DNA from: Paenibacillus rhizosphaerae | GTDB taxonomy: Bacteria > Bacillota > Bacilli > Paenibacillales > Paenibacillaceae | Assembly (NCBI RefSeq): GCF_014192015.1 | Contig: NZ_JACHXJ010000009.1 | Span: 1 to 64,000, forward strand | DNA length: 64,000 bases | Reading direction: 5' to 3' | The notes under the pieces: model-generated | The model's input: only the letters and a program-made list of their open reading frames with translations | Databases searched by the model: none | Told to the model about the DNA's origin: nothing | Position numbers and translations under genes: made by a program | Shown here: piece after piece, positions 1-9,588 of the stretch | Position numbering within the stretch: position 1 is the first letter of the stretch | How the letters are laid out: each line of letters starts with the position of its first letter

Positions 1-68
1 AGGACGCGCGTCAACATCTACCTCTGTGGCGGGCCGAAGGCACGCTTTTTAAATCGGGATGTTGAGTA

Positions 69-88
69 TTCCCATCACCCGCTCCATA
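69..88 (+). other. tRNA-Gly 3'-end-like fragment
   Basis: The last 19-20 bases, reading ATTCCCATCACCCGCTCCA, match the 3' T-arm and acceptor end with CCA of bacterial tRNA-Gly genes as I remember them. There is no matching D-arm, anticodon arm or 5' acceptor strand in the preceding 68 bases, so it is not an intact tRNA. It could be a relic of a deleted tRNA or one half of an attachment site. A terminator follows directly. Confidence 0.4.
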
Positions 89-99
89 CATAAAAAGAT

Positions 100-126
100 A
101 ACGCCGAAAGGCGTTTTTTTGTTTTT
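100..126 (+). terminator. Rho-independent terminator
   Basis: A six-base stem AACGCC/GGCGTT closes a GAAA tetraloop and is followed by a run of T. It ends a transcript that starts left of the window. Confidence 0.75.
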
Positions 127-733
127 GAGTGGGTGTGTGGGAGAGAAGCCAGGCAGCGTGGGTACGACCGTCCGTGCTTCCGTGAAGGAACCCGTTCAGG
201 ACGCGCGTCAGGATCTCCTTCAGAAGGCTGCGACGATGACCCAGAGCACATCCCTTTGGTTTCATCTAGTTGGCCTTAAAACAGCCTTTCTGCGCCTCTG
301 GCCCTTTAAAGGGGGAGTGTTAATACCCCGCATATTTCATTCTAAAAAAGCCTATCAAGCTTAACTAGCAAGTAAGACACTATACAATGATAGACAGTAA
401 AGTTCCTTCAAGTGTGTTCTATGTTGATCAATGAACGATCATTTGTAAATTAACAAGAGAGCAGAGTTAAATCAGCCGCCGTAATGAGAAAAGTCCAAAC
501 GACATTTTCCGGTAACTTGAACTCATATTTAATATTAATCGGATGATTTGTTTAATGAATTAACCTTTGAGGTAAATAGTGGATATACGATCTGCGATAT
601 GCATAAATAAACCTAATGCGGTATTTTATTAAGACTGAAAAAGGACATATTATCTATATAACTTCTGGTAAACCATATGTCAGGAATTAGGCATGACTGA
701 ATGAAAATACATATTTTACATCGTGTTTTTACG
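127..733. other. Gene-free AT-rich stretch upstream of ppc
   Basis: About 600 bases with no convincing coding region. The left part is GC-richer and holds a second copy of the 13-base AGGACGCGCGTCA (198-210; the first is at 1-13). From 360 onward it is AT-rich. The open frames here lack ribosome-binding sites or cross the terminator, so I call none. Confidence 0.6.
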
Positions 734-773
734 CGAAAATCTGCGCTTTATTTAATAAAAGTGCAGATTTTCG
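734..773. repeat. Inverted repeat in the ppc leader
   Basis: Arms CGAAAATCTGCGCTTT (734-749) and its near-perfect complement (758-773) form a 16-bp stem with one G-T pair and an 8-base AT loop. It lies about 80 bases before the ppc start. The following bases hold only a short T run, so it may be a leader structure, an attenuator or an operator. Confidence 0.6.
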
Positions 774-852
774 ATGTGTTTTATTGTATGATGTTAAGAA
801 AGTATGAACAAAGAGAAAGCAATACAAACGGGATAGAGACGGGAGGAGTAGC

Positions 853-3648
853 ATGACTGAACTTACGGTAACCGCAAACAAAAGCAACTCAAACAACTTG
901 CTGCGGCGTGACGTGCGATTCTTGGGGAACATACTCGGGGAAGTGCTTGTCCATCAAGGGGGCAATGAACTCTTAGATATCGTTGAGAAGATCCGTGAAA
1001 CGAGCAAATCTTTACGATCTGTTTTTTTGCCTGAATTGTATGAAGAATTCAAAAAGATGGTTGAAACCCTTGAGCCGGATATTCGCCATCAGGTGATTCG
1101 TGCTTTTGCGATTTACTTCCAGCTTGTGAATATCGCCGAGCAAAATCACCGGATCCGCAGAAAACGGGACTATGAGCGCTCGGCTGGAGAAAGCGTTCAG
1201 CCTGATTCGATCGAGATGGCCATCAAGGAACTGAAAGAGCGGAACTTTACGGTCGAAGAAGTTCAGGACATTATTGAGAGCCTGTCCTTGGAACTGGTTA
1301 TGACCGCCCATCCAACGGAAGCAATGCGCAGAGCGATTCTGGATATTCATAAACGGATTTCCGAAGATGTCATGCTGCTGGACAATCCGACTCTTACGTT
1401 CCGCGAGCGCGAACAGCTTCGGGAGAAGCTGCTGAACGAAGTCATTACACTGTGGCAGACGGATGAGCTGAGAGCCCGTAAGCCTACGGTACTGGATGAG
1501 GTCCGGAACGGAATGTATTACTTCCATGAGACGCTGTTCCACGTTCTGCCTGATGTCTATCAGGAATTGGAACGCTGCTTGACCAAGTATTATCCGGGAC
1601 ACCTCTGGCACGCTCCTACGTACCTGAAATTTGGCTCATGGATTGGCGGCGACCGTGACGGTAACCCATCGGTGACGGCTGAAATCACTTCGCAGACGCT
1701 GCGTATGCAGCGCAGGCTGGCTATTCGGGAATATCAGCGCATTTTAGTTGAATATATGCAGTACTTGAGCTTCAGCACTTCCATAGTAGAAGTTTCCAAA
1801 GAACTTCAGGATTCCATTGAACGGGACCGTGCAAATGTAACCGTTACAAAAAGGGATATTTGGAACAATGAGAAGGAACCATACCGTATCAAGCTGGTTT
1901 ATATGATGGAGAAAATCGCGAACGTTCTGGACGACAGTAAAAAAGGAACTGCCGAGTCCTACGCTACGCCAGCGGAGTTCATCGAGGACCTGAGTATTAT
2001 TGACCGCAGTCTTCGCTTCCATTTTGCGGACTATGTAGCAGATACTTATATCAAAAAACTGATTCGTCAGGTTGAGCTGTTTGGCTTCCATACGGCGGCG
2101 CTGGATATCCGTCAGCACAGCCAAGAGCATGAGAATGCGATGAAAGAGGTCCTGGCGAAGAGCAACATTACGCCGGACTATGCAGCGCTTTCCGAAGAGG
2201 AGAAGATTGAGCTGCTCACGAAGCTGCTGAACGAACCGAGACCGATCTCATCGGTATACCAGGACTACAGCCCAAGCACTAAAGAGTGCCTGGACGTATT
2301 CCGGGTAGTCAAGGAAGCACAGCAGGATTACGGTAAGGATTGCATTACCAGCTATCTGATCAGTATGGCTGAGGGTGCCAGTGACATTTTGGAAGTCATG
2401 GTCTTCGCCAAAGAAGTCGGGCTGTTCCGGCAAATTCCGGACGGTACCGTAGAATGTACATTGCAGGCGGTTCCGTTGTTCGAGACCATAGAGGACCTGC
2501 ACGCCGCTCCGGAAATTATGGGACGGCTTTTCAAACTGCCGATCTATCGTCAGAGTATTACGGCCCGGAACGACCTTCAAGAAATTATGCTGGGTTACTC
2601 CGACAGCAATAAGGACGGCGGCGCGGTTACAGCAAACTGGGAACTGCGAGTTGCTCTGAAAGAGCTGACGGCTGTCGCCAGCGAGTTCGGCATCAAGCTG
2701 AAATTTTTCCACGGACGCGGCGGATCGTTGGGACGCGGTGGCATGCCGCTGAACCGCAGCATTTTGGCGCAGCCGGCTTCGACGATCGGCGGAGGCATCA
2801 AGATCACCGAGCAGGGTGAGGTCATTTCCTCGCGCTATTCGCTGAAGGGCATTGCTTACCGCAGTTTGGAACAGGCAACATCGGCACTGGTAACTGCAGC
2901 GATCAACGCGCGTTCGCCGGAAGAGGATGACGTGAACGAAGCCCAATGGGATGACATCGTGCGCGAGATGTCCGAGGTTTCCCGGAATAAGTACCAGGAT
3001 CTGATCTTCCGTGATCCGGATTTCCTAGCGTTCTTCAAGGAATCCACGCCGCTTCCTGAAGTGGGAGAGCTGAACATCGGTTCACGTCCTTCCAAGCGGA
3101 AGAATACCGACCGTTTTGAGGATCTGCGGGCCATTCCATGGGTGTTCTCATGGACCCAAAGCCGTTACCTGCTTCCTGCGTGGTACGCCGCGGGTACGGG
3201 TCTTCAGAGCTTTTATCAGGACAAGGAAGAGAATCTGAAAGTGATGCAGGAGATGTACGAGAAGTTCTCCTTCTTCACTTCGCTGATCGATTCCCTTCAG
3301 ATGGCGATCGCCAAGGCGGATATGGTCATTGCCAAGGAATATGCCGGCATGGCCCGCAACGATGAAGCACGACGCCGCATCTTTGGACTGATTGAAGAAG
3401 AGTTCAAGCTGACGTCAGAGCTGATTTTGAAAATTACAGGACAAAAAGAAATTCTGGATAATGTGCCTGTCATTCAGGAATCGATTCGCCTCCGCAACCC
3501 TTATGTGGATCCGCTCAGCTATTTGCAGGTACAGCTGCTCAGCGAGCTCCGCGGACTGCGCGAACAGGATGAGGATAATGCGGAATTGCTGCGTGAGGTT
3601 CTGCTCACGATCAACGGCATTGCCTCGGGACTCCGGAACACAGGCTGA
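853..3648 (+). CDS. ppc: Phosphoenolpyruvate carboxylase
   Basis: Cytosolic enzyme that carboxylates PEP with bicarbonate to oxaloacetate, refilling the TCA cycle. The 931-residue length is normal for bacterial PEPCase. Family motifs are visible: TAHPTEAMRR with the catalytic His near residue 152, GGDRDGNP near 266, and the glycine-rich FHGRGGSLGRGG loop near 618. The C-terminus ends SGLRNTG, as in the family. The ATG has a good GGGAGGAG site. It is monocistronic: a gene-free leader with a long inverted repeat lies upstream and a hairpin follows. I see no distinct allosteric signature. Confidence 0.97.
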   Translation: MTELTVTANKSNSNNLLRRDVRFLGNILGEVLVHQGGNELLDIVEKIRETSKSLRSVFLPELYEEFKKMVETLEPDIRHQVIRAFAIYFQLVNIAEQNHRIRRKRDYERSAGESVQPDSIEMAIKELKERNFTVEEVQDIIESLSLELVMTAHPTEAMRRAILDIHKRISEDVMLLDNPTLTFREREQLREKLLNEVITLWQTDELRARKPTVLDEVRNGMYYFHETLFHVLPDVYQELERCLTKYYPGHLWHAPTYLKFGSWIGGDRDGNPSVTAEITSQTLRMQRRLAIREYQRILVEYMQYLSFSTSIVEVSKELQDSIERDRANVTVTKRDIWNNEKEPYRIKLVYMMEKIANVLDDSKKGTAESYATPAEFIEDLSIIDRSLRFHFADYVADTYIKKLIRQVELFGFHTAALDIRQHSQEHENAMKEVLAKSNITPDYAALSEEEKIELLTKLLNEPRPISSVYQDYSPSTKECLDVFRVVKEAQQDYGKDCITSYLISMAEGASDILEVMVFAKEVGLFRQIPDGTVECTLQAVPLFETIEDLHAAPEIMGRLFKLPIYRQSITARNDLQEIMLGYSDSNKDGGAVTANWELRVALKELTAVASEFGIKLKFFHGRGGSLGRGGMPLNRSILAQPASTIGGGIKITEQGEVISSRYSLKGIAYRSLEQATSALVTAAINARSPEEDDVNEAQWDDIVREMSEVSRNKYQDLIFRDPDFLAFFKESTPLPEVGELNIGSRPSKRKNTDRFEDLRAIPWVFSWTQSRYLLPAWYAAGTGLQSFYQDKEENLKVMQEMYEKFSFFTSLIDSLQMAIAKADMVIAKEYAGMARNDEARRRIFGLIEEEFKLTSELILKITGQKEILDNVPVIQESIRLRNPYVDPLSYLQVQLLSELRGLREQDEDNAELLREVLLTINGIASGLRNTG

Positions 3649-3684
3649 TGATACAGTTACTTCAATAAGCATCCCTGAAGCCAG

Positions 3685-3732
3685 AATAGGAAAGCTCAGC
3701 GCCTGAACCCCAGGTGCTGCGGCTTTCCTATT
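3685..3732 (+). terminator. Hairpin after ppc
   Basis: An 11-base perfect outer stem (AATAGGAAAGC and complement) with a further imperfect inner stem. The T tract is poor, so it may be a weak terminator or an mRNA 3' stabiliser. Confidence 0.55.
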
Positions 3733-3782
3733 GTTCTGTTATACGGCTTGTCTTGCTTTTTAGAGAGACTTCATTTACGATT

Positions 3783-3809
3783 TGAATGGAAAAATAAATT
3801 GTTGTCGTA
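3783..3809 (+). promoter_or_regulatory. Candidate ECF (SigW-type) promoter
   Basis: TGAATG (3783-3788), 17 bases, then CGTA (3806-3809), resembling the TGAAAC/CGTA pattern of SigW promoters. It sits about 30 bases before sigW, so autoregulation is the natural reading. The -35 departs from consensus at two bases. Confidence 0.45.
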
Positions 3810-3836
3810 CCCATCAGCAAGTCTGGGGGAATCTTG

Positions 3837-4403
3837 ATGGAAAATATAGAAAACCGGCTGACGAAACTGGCTCTGAAAGGAGACCAGCGGGCGTTTGCCG
3901 AAATTGTGGAACTGTACAAGGACAAAATTTATCATCTGGCTTACAGGATGCTGAACAACCGCCACGAAGCGGAGGACGTCGTTCAGGAGACTTTTCTGCG
4001 CGTATATAAAAACTTGGACCGGTATGACCAGAATCAGAAATTCTCCACCTGGATTTACCGTATCGGAACCAATCTATGTATCGACCGGCTGAGGAAAAGG
4101 AAACCGACCTATTCCCTCGATGCTGAGATGAACGACCAGGAAGGTATGGACGGGTATTCAATGATTCCGAGCGATAACCGGACGCCTGAGAGCGAGACGC
4201 TGATCTCCGAAACGCAGCAGATCATTTACGAAGCGATCGAGAGCCTTCCGGCGAAGTATAAGTCGGTCATGGTCCTCCGGTATTTGCAGGATTTGTCGCT
4301 GCAGGAAATTAGCGATGTGCTGGGCATGCCCGTAACAACGATTAAAACGAGGGTGCACCGGGGACGCGAATTTCTGCGCAAAAAATTAGAGCCCAAATTG
4401 TAG
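3837..4403 (+). CDS. sigW: ECF RNA polymerase sigma factor SigW
   Basis: Extracytoplasmic-function sigma factor that directs RNA polymerase to envelope-stress promoters. It has sigma-70 region 2 (about residues 22-95, with the DVVQETFLRVYKNLDRYD stretch) and region 4 (about 130-182, with a helix-turn-helix around LQEISDVLGMPVTTIKTRVH). The ATG at 3837 lies about six bases after GGGGGA; an in-frame TTG at 3834 is possible but too close. The anti-sigma gene follows, the usual sigW-rsiW arrangement. The assignment to SigW rather than another ECF group rests on this context and overall likeness. Confidence 0.88.
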   Translation: MENIENRLTKLALKGDQRAFAEIVELYKDKIYHLAYRMLNNRHEAEDVVQETFLRVYKNLDRYDQNQKFSTWIYRIGTNLCIDRLRKRKPTYSLDAEMNDQEGMDGYSMIPSDNRTPESETLISETQQIIYEAIESLPAKYKSVMVLRYLQDLSLQEISDVLGMPVTTIKTRVHRGREFLRKKLEPKL

Positions 4404-4522
4404 CAAACGAGCTTCGGTTTTGAAACTTCTTCAGAACCTGTACGTATTACAAATGAAACTGACCTATGCCCCTGAAGCGGGAAGATTGAATACATTCATA
4501 TTAATGAAAGGATTGGCTCAGA

Positions 4523-5137
4523 ATGGATTGCAAATTAGCCGTCTCTTTAATGCATGATTATTTAGATGACGACTTGTCCAAGGAGCAGCAGTTGGAGCTT
4601 AAGACCCATATGCTGTCCTGCCCTGACTGTCGGATGCAGTTTAAAGAGCTGGAACAGACGGATATGCTGATGTACTCGCTGACGCACCATACGCCGTCTG
4701 CATCTCTTGAGCTGACTGAGCGGATCATGAGTTCTCTCCCGAAGCAGAAGAAGCAGCAGCTATGGCTTACATGGGTCAAGAGACATCCGGCCATTACAGC
4801 CGCGGCTATATTTGTCTTGGTGATGCTGTTTAGTACTGTGAGCTTCTGGGATCAGGATACCCAACTAGTGGTTAAAGGCAGTGATCTGGATCAGGTTGTC
4901 ATTGAAGGGAACACGGTCATCGTGCCTGAAGGCAAGAGTATTGCGGGCAATTTGACGGTGGAAAATGGAAAGACTCAGATCTATGGTGACGTCGAGGGCA
5001 ATTTGACGGTCATTGATGGATCGCTGTACCAAGCCTCAACCGCCCATATTTCGGGTCAGGTGAAGAGCATTGATCAGGCGATGGACTGGATATGGTATAA
5101 AATCACAAACATGTTCTCTGATGTCGCCTATCGTTAG
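4523..5137 (+). CDS. rsiW: Anti-sigma-W factor RsiW, zinc-binding membrane protein
   Basis: Holds SigW inactive at the membrane until it is cut by envelope-stress proteases. The N-terminal domain carries the zinc-binding anti-sigma motif HMLSCPDC near residue 30. One membrane segment lies at about 90-110. The extracellular part is roughly 95 residues and contains two repeats of a GNLTVENGK/GNLTVIDGS pattern like the short beta turns of polymer-forming (bactofilin-type) domains. It starts 119 bases after sigW and ends just before a terminator, so the two genes form one unit. Confidence 0.85.
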   Translation: MDCKLAVSLMHDYLDDDLSKEQQLELKTHMLSCPDCRMQFKELEQTDMLMYSLTHHTPSASLELTERIMSSLPKQKKQQLWLTWVKRHPAITAAAIFVLVMLFSTVSFWDQDTQLVVKGSDLDQVVIEGNTVIVPEGKSIAGNLTVENGKTQIYGDVEGNLTVIDGSLYQASTAHISGQVKSIDQAMDWIWYKITNMFSDVAYR

Positions 5138-5161
5138 TAAATCTTGATATTTGTGGATATT

Positions 5162-5195
5162 GGCGCCTCTTTGGGACAAAGCAGGCGTCTTTTTT
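5162..5195 (+). terminator. Terminator after sigW-rsiW
   Basis: Stem GGCGCCT/AGGCGTC with a 14-base loop, then seven T. Confidence 0.7.
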
Positions 5196-5238
5196 GTTGG
5201 CAATATTTATAAATGGTTCCAATTTGAAACCGCGGCCG

Positions 5239-5266
5239 CTTGCAACCTGAGGGTGTACGTTATAAC
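5239..5266 (+). promoter_or_regulatory. Candidate SigA promoter for cdaA
   Basis: TTGCAA (5239-5244), 16 bases, TATAAC (5261-5266), about 70 bases before cdaA. It is the best vegetative promoter match in the gap after the rsiW terminator. Confidence 0.4.
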
Positions 5267-5336
5267 CTAGGTAATATAGGGGAAATTAAATGACATAGAG
5301 ACCCATCATCATGAAGGGGAGTATGGGGGCCTAAGT

Positions 5337-6167
5337 ATGAGTTATTTTGCGGACTTAACATGGAAAGAGTCCATTAAAGATATCATTGACATCGCCATCG
5401 TTACATATATCATTTATCAGGTCATTTTGCTTGTCAGGGGGACCCGGGCTGTTCAGCTGTTGAAAGGGATATTGGTCCTGGTCATCATCTGGGCGCTCAG
5501 TACATGGTTTGATCTGTACACCCTCAAATGGCTCATGAATCAGATATTTAACTTTGGCATTTTGGCGATCTTTATTATCTTCCAGCCTGAGCTTCGGCGG
5601 GCGCTGGAGCAGTTGGGACGGGGCAAGATGTTTGGCCGCTCATCGGCGGAGGATGAACAGCTCAATAAGCTGATCGGTGAAGTCATTAAGGCCGTGAACT
5701 ATTTGGCTCGAAGAAAGATCGGAGCGTTAATCGTATTTGAACGAGAAACAGGTCTCAATGAATATACGGAGTCCGGGATTCCCATGCAGTCCATGGTGAG
5801 CTCCCAGCTGCTCATTAACATTTTTATACCGAATACACCTCTCCACGACGGGGCCGTGATCATTCAGAACCAGCAGATCGCCGCTGCCGCCTGCTATTTA
5901 CCACTGTCCGAGAATCCTTTTATCAGCAAGGAGCTGGGCACACGGCACCGGGCGGCAATCGGAATCAGTGAAGTAGGGGATGCGGTGTCCATCGTCGTAT
6001 CGGAGGAAACCGGACAAATATCGCTGGCCATTAACGGTCAGGTCGTTCGTGATATTAAAGAAGAATCCTTAATATCGAAACTGTATGAAGAGCTTCGTCC
6101 AAATTCCTCTGCGAAAGAAAAACGCCCTGTTTTCTGGAAGCGGAAGGGAAATGATAATCATGAATAA
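5337..6167 (+). CDS. cdaA: Diadenylate cyclase CdaA
   Basis: Membrane enzyme that joins two ATP into cyclic di-AMP, the essential second messenger for potassium and osmolyte balance and cell-wall homeostasis. Three N-terminal membrane helices (about residues 12-85) precede a DAC domain with the DGA motif (LHDGAVII) and the RHR motif (TRHRAAIG). The 276-residue length fits the family. A GGGGG site lies seven bases before the ATG. The stop overlaps the cdaR start region. The cdaA-cdaR-glmM order is conserved in Firmicutes and ties c-di-AMP to wall precursor supply. Confidence 0.96.
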   Translation: MSYFADLTWKESIKDIIDIAIVTYIIYQVILLVRGTRAVQLLKGILVLVIIWALSTWFDLYTLKWLMNQIFNFGILAIFIIFQPELRRALEQLGRGKMFGRSSAEDEQLNKLIGEVIKAVNYLARRKIGALIVFERETGLNEYTESGIPMQSMVSSQLLINIFIPNTPLHDGAVIIQNQQIAAAACYLPLSENPFISKELGTRHRAAIGISEVGDAVSIVVSEETGQISLAINGQVVRDIKEESLISKLYEELRPNSSAKEKRPVFWKRKGNDNHE

Positions 6168-7593
6168 GTGGATCAATAACAACAATATTTCGAAAGTGCT
6201 GGCGCTTGCCGTAAGTATTTTGCTCTGGAGCATGGTTCATTTGAACGATGTAACGCCTACGCCTACCGCTAAAATTGATTCACGGATCATTGATAATGTG
6301 AAGGTACAGGCTTTTGGACTGGATGAGAAGAAGTACATCCTGAGCGCCATGGACACGGATCAGGTCCAGCTCGAAGTCAAAGGAAAAAAGTCGGACCTGC
6401 TCTCGATGTACTCGGAAGATTATAAAGTGAGGCTGGACCTGAGCAAAGCCATAGTAGGAACCAGCACGCTGCCGCTGAGCGTAGACGTCCCTTCGGGGAT
6501 TGAGGTGGTCAACGTTCAGCCGCCAACCGTAACCGTCAATATTGAAAAAAGGGACACATCGTCCTTCCCGGTATCGATCGTGACGAGCGGGGAGCCGGCA
6601 GCCGGTTATCAGATGGGGAGCATTACCATGGAACCGGCTACGGTGTCGGTTACGCTGCCTGAAAGCGACCTGAAAAGGGTCGATAAGATTCAAGGATCGG
6701 TATCCATTGATGGCGAAGACGCAACGATTAAGGAAAAGCGGGTGAAGCTCACCGCGTTGGACAAGCAGGGGAAGGAGATTGAGGGGGCGGTGATTGAACC
6801 GTCAACCATCTCCGTGGTCGTACCGATCACGCCGCCGTACAAAGAAGTGCCGATCGAACTGCACTATTCCGGCCAACTGCCTGACGGCCTCGTGATTTCT
6901 AAGGCTCAGCCAAGCATAACCACTGTGAAGCTGTACGGTTCTCAAGATGCGCTTGCGGGAATAAAGTCCTATAATGACGTCGATGTGGATTTGGGGCAGA
7001 TCAAGGAAGCGGGAACAATGGTACTTCCTGTGGACTTGACGCCGCCGCAGGGTTTTGAGAAAATCGAGCCGAGCTCTATGGAGGTTGAAATCACCACGGT
7101 GTCCAACTCCCAGCGGGTGATTGACGACATTCCGATTACGATCAGCGGAGCCGGCTCAGACGTGCAGGCCGCGATCAAGAGCCCGGCAAGCGGCACCATG
7201 TCGCTTAAGCTGAGCGGCGCCCCTGGACTGCTGAACAGTCTGACAAAGGATGACATTCAGCTCATCGCTAGCGTTGGTAACCTGAAGCCCGGTACGCATC
7301 AGGTAAACCTGCAGGTGGTGCTCCCACGTTATGTATCGCGGGTGGATCAGGGAAATGCGCTGACAGCGACCATAGAGATCAAGGATAATGCTGCAGCAAC
7401 GTCGACCCAGCCGGAGTCAAAGCCCGAGGATAACAACAAGGGAACGACAGACAACAGCAATAAAGGAACAGGCGGCAATTCAGGGTCCGAGACGGATTCG
7501 ACGAACGTGGATGAAACAGACAACAATGGAACGGCGGGTGACACCACGCCGCCGGAAGGGCAGGAGCCACAGACAGATACCGGCTCACCCTGA
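6160..7593 (+). CDS. cdaR: CdaA regulatory protein CdaR (YbbR-domain)
   Basis: Membrane-anchored regulator of CdaA. It has one N-terminal membrane helix (about residues 10-28) and then about four extracellular YbbR repeats to about residue 410. The last 60 residues are low-complexity, rich in Thr, Asn, Gly and Asp, and may be a flexible tail at the wall. I chose the ATG at 6160 because GGAAGGGA sits about 9 bases upstream; an in-frame ATG at 6151 is too close to it. The reading frame overlaps the end of cdaA by 8 bases, so the two are probably translationally coupled. Confidence 0.9.
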   Translation: MNKWINNNNISKVLALAVSILLWSMVHLNDVTPTPTAKIDSRIIDNVKVQAFGLDEKKYILSAMDTDQVQLEVKGKKSDLLSMYSEDYKVRLDLSKAIVGTSTLPLSVDVPSGIEVVNVQPPTVTVNIEKRDTSSFPVSIVTSGEPAAGYQMGSITMEPATVSVTLPESDLKRVDKIQGSVSIDGEDATIKEKRVKLTALDKQGKEIEGAVIEPSTISVVVPITPPYKEVPIELHYSGQLPDGLVISKAQPSITTVKLYGSQDALAGIKSYNDVDVDLGQIKEAGTMVLPVDLTPPQGFEKIEPSSMEVEITTVSNSQRVIDDIPITISGAGSDVQAAIKSPASGTMSLKLSGAPGLLNSLTKDDIQLIASVGNLKPGTHQVNLQVVLPRYVSRVDQGNALTATIEIKDNAAATSTQPESKPEDNNKGTTDNSNKGTGGNSGSETDSTNVDETDNNGTAGDTTPPEGQEPQTDTGSP

Positions 7594-7645
7594 TATGAAC
7601 GAACACATATAGTAACTAGAGATGCACTCAAAAAGGAGATCAATT

Positions 7646-8986
7646 ATGGGGAAATATTTTGGAACTGATGGAGTACGCGGTGTTGCCAATAAGGAACTGA
7701 CGGCCGAAATGGCTTACAGCATTGGACGCTGCGGCGGTTATGTGTTGACCGGGGACGTGGAGAAACCTACGGTTGTCATTGGTATGGATACCCGGATTTC
7801 GGGAGTTATGCTGGAATCGGCACTGGTTGCGGGTCTGCTGTCCATCGGGGCGCATGTTATCCGTGTAGGTGTTGTATCTACGCCAGCGGTGGCGTATATT
7901 ACACGGTTGTTAAAGGCGGACGCCGGCGTTATGATTTCGGCTTCCCACAATCCGGTCGAAGATAACGGCATTAAGTTCTTCGGCGGGGATGGCTTCAAGC
8001 TGTCCGACGAGACCGAACTGAAAATCGAAGAGCTGATGGATGCGGCTGAAGATACGCTTCCGCGTCCGATTGGCAAGGATCTGGGCAATGTTATTGTCGA
8101 TAATGAATCGAAATATAAATATTTGGAGTATTTGAAAACGACGATTTCCCACAGCTTCGACGGGCTGAAGATCGTACTCGACTGCGCCAACGGCGCGGCT
8201 TACGAGCTGGCTCCTAAGCTGTTTGAGGAGCTCGGGGCAGAGGTGGTCACGATCGGCACCGAGCCGAACGGGTTGAACATCAACGACCACTGCGGATCCA
8301 CCCACCCGGAAAAGCTGAGAGAAGAAGTGCTGAAGGCCAAAGCCGACCTGGGACTTGCCTTCGATGGCGACGCGGACCGTCTGATCGCGATTGACGATCA
8401 GGGCGAGGAAGTCGACGGCGACTTTATCCTCTGCATTTGCGGTGACGCCATGAACAAGCAGGGTAAGCTGAACAACGGCACGATCGTATCGACCGTTATG
8501 AGCAACATCGGTTTTTATAAGGCGACTGAGAAGCTGGCGCTGAAAACGGCCAAAACGGCTGTCGGCGACCGTTATGTTATGGAGGAAATGCGTAAAGGCG
8601 GCTATAACCTGGGCGGAGAGCAGTCCGGACATGTTATTTTCCTGGACTACAATACGACCGGTGACGGCATTCTGACTGCGATCCAGCTGGTGGATACGAT
8701 CCAGGCCGCGGGCAAAAAGCTGAGCGAGCTGAGAACGATGATGCGCAAGTACCCTCAGGTGCTGGTGAACGTGCGGGTAGAGGACAAGAGCAAGTTTGAA
8801 GGCAACGCAGCCATTAAGGATGCTATTCAAGCCGTTGAGGGAATCCTTGGGGATAACGGCCGGGTACTGGTTCGTCCTTCAGGCACGGAATCGCTGATCC
8901 GCGTCATGGCTGAAGGCCCTAATAAGGAGGACCTGGATCAGTACGTCTCTCAAATCGCTGATGTCGTGAAACGGGAGCTCGTATAA
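7646..8986 (+). CDS. glmM: Phosphoglucosamine mutase GlmM
   Basis: Converts glucosamine-6-phosphate to glucosamine-1-phosphate on the route to UDP-GlcNAc for peptidoglycan. It begins MGKYFGTDGVRGVAN, the family signature. The phosphoserine loop ISASHNPVEDNG is near residue 99, the metal loop DGDADR near 240, and the phosphate-binding RPSGTE near the C-terminus. The 446-residue length is typical. The ATG at 7646 has AAAAGGAG six bases upstream, better than an in-frame ATG at 7622. It is the third gene of the cdaA operon; in B. subtilis and Lactococcus, GlmM binds and inhibits CdaA. Confidence 0.97.
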   Translation: MGKYFGTDGVRGVANKELTAEMAYSIGRCGGYVLTGDVEKPTVVIGMDTRISGVMLESALVAGLLSIGAHVIRVGVVSTPAVAYITRLLKADAGVMISASHNPVEDNGIKFFGGDGFKLSDETELKIEELMDAAEDTLPRPIGKDLGNVIVDNESKYKYLEYLKTTISHSFDGLKIVLDCANGAAYELAPKLFEELGAEVVTIGTEPNGLNINDHCGSTHPEKLREEVLKAKADLGLAFDGDADRLIAIDDQGEEVDGDFILCICGDAMNKQGKLNNGTIVSTVMSNIGFYKATEKLALKTAKTAVGDRYVMEEMRKGGYNLGGEQSGHVIFLDYNTTGDGILTAIQLVDTIQAAGKKLSELRTMMRKYPQVLVNVRVEDKSKFEGNAAIKDAIQAVEGILGDNGRVLVRPSGTESLIRVMAEGPNKEDLDQYVSQIADVVKRELV

Positions 8987-9033
8987 CAGGTAAATGTTGG
9001 TTTTTCCTATAAAATAAAGCATAAATGCCATAG

Positions 9034-9071
9034 GCCGGTGAGACTAGAAGTGCTGTTTCATCGGCTTTTTT
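9034..9071 (+). terminator. Terminator after glmM
   Basis: Stem GCCGGTGA/TCATCGGC (one G-T pair) with a 16-base loop and six T. It separates the cda-glmM unit from glmS. Confidence 0.65.
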
Positions 9072-9189
9072 ACAGGGTATATAACGGGGACTCCGATTTG
9101 GGGCTATCAGCCTGATTGCAAAACGGAGATGACATGAATATAATTAGTAAATGTCATTACGATACAGAAAGCGAGGGTCGTGAGGTTAG

Positions 9190-9395
9190 CAACAATAGCG
9201 CCAGAACTTGAGCTTGCGCGGGGAAGAATCTGAAGGAGCACGACGCTTCGGATTCACGGCAGCATCAAGTTGACGAGGTGGAGGTGTTCGAAATGTTCGG
9301 CGGGGACCTCCCGGTGATACACCACAGCCGTAAACTCGAAACGGAAAATGAACGGGCGACCGTTCACACAACGTTTCCAGTGGGTGTTAGAAAAT
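9190..9395 (+). promoter_or_regulatory. glmS ribozyme (glucosamine-6-phosphate riboswitch)
   Basis: Self-cleaving RNA that uses GlcN6P as cofactor and triggers decay of the glmS mRNA when product is abundant. The conserved core is readable in order: AGCGCCAGAACT at 9197-9208, TTGACGAGGTGGAGG near 9270-9285, TTCGGCGGGGACCTCCCGG near 9295-9313, CACAGCCGTAAACTCG near 9321-9340, then the P4 hairpin to about 9381. Predicted cleavage is between A9197 and G9198. It lies upstream of glmS as expected. Confidence 0.95.
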
Positions 9396-9588
9396 AGTGA
9401 TCATTTTTCATGAGTGTGCGGGCAAGCGCATAAGAGATGCGGCGATGCTGGGATGTACATTCGTGAATGCACCTTGTATAACTGAATACAATGTTCGTTT
9501 TCCTGTACATTCTGGCACCATGCTGCACCATTATGCTCCCGTACTCTTCTAAAACCCAATTCGAAGAAGTGAACGGAGGATATTAACT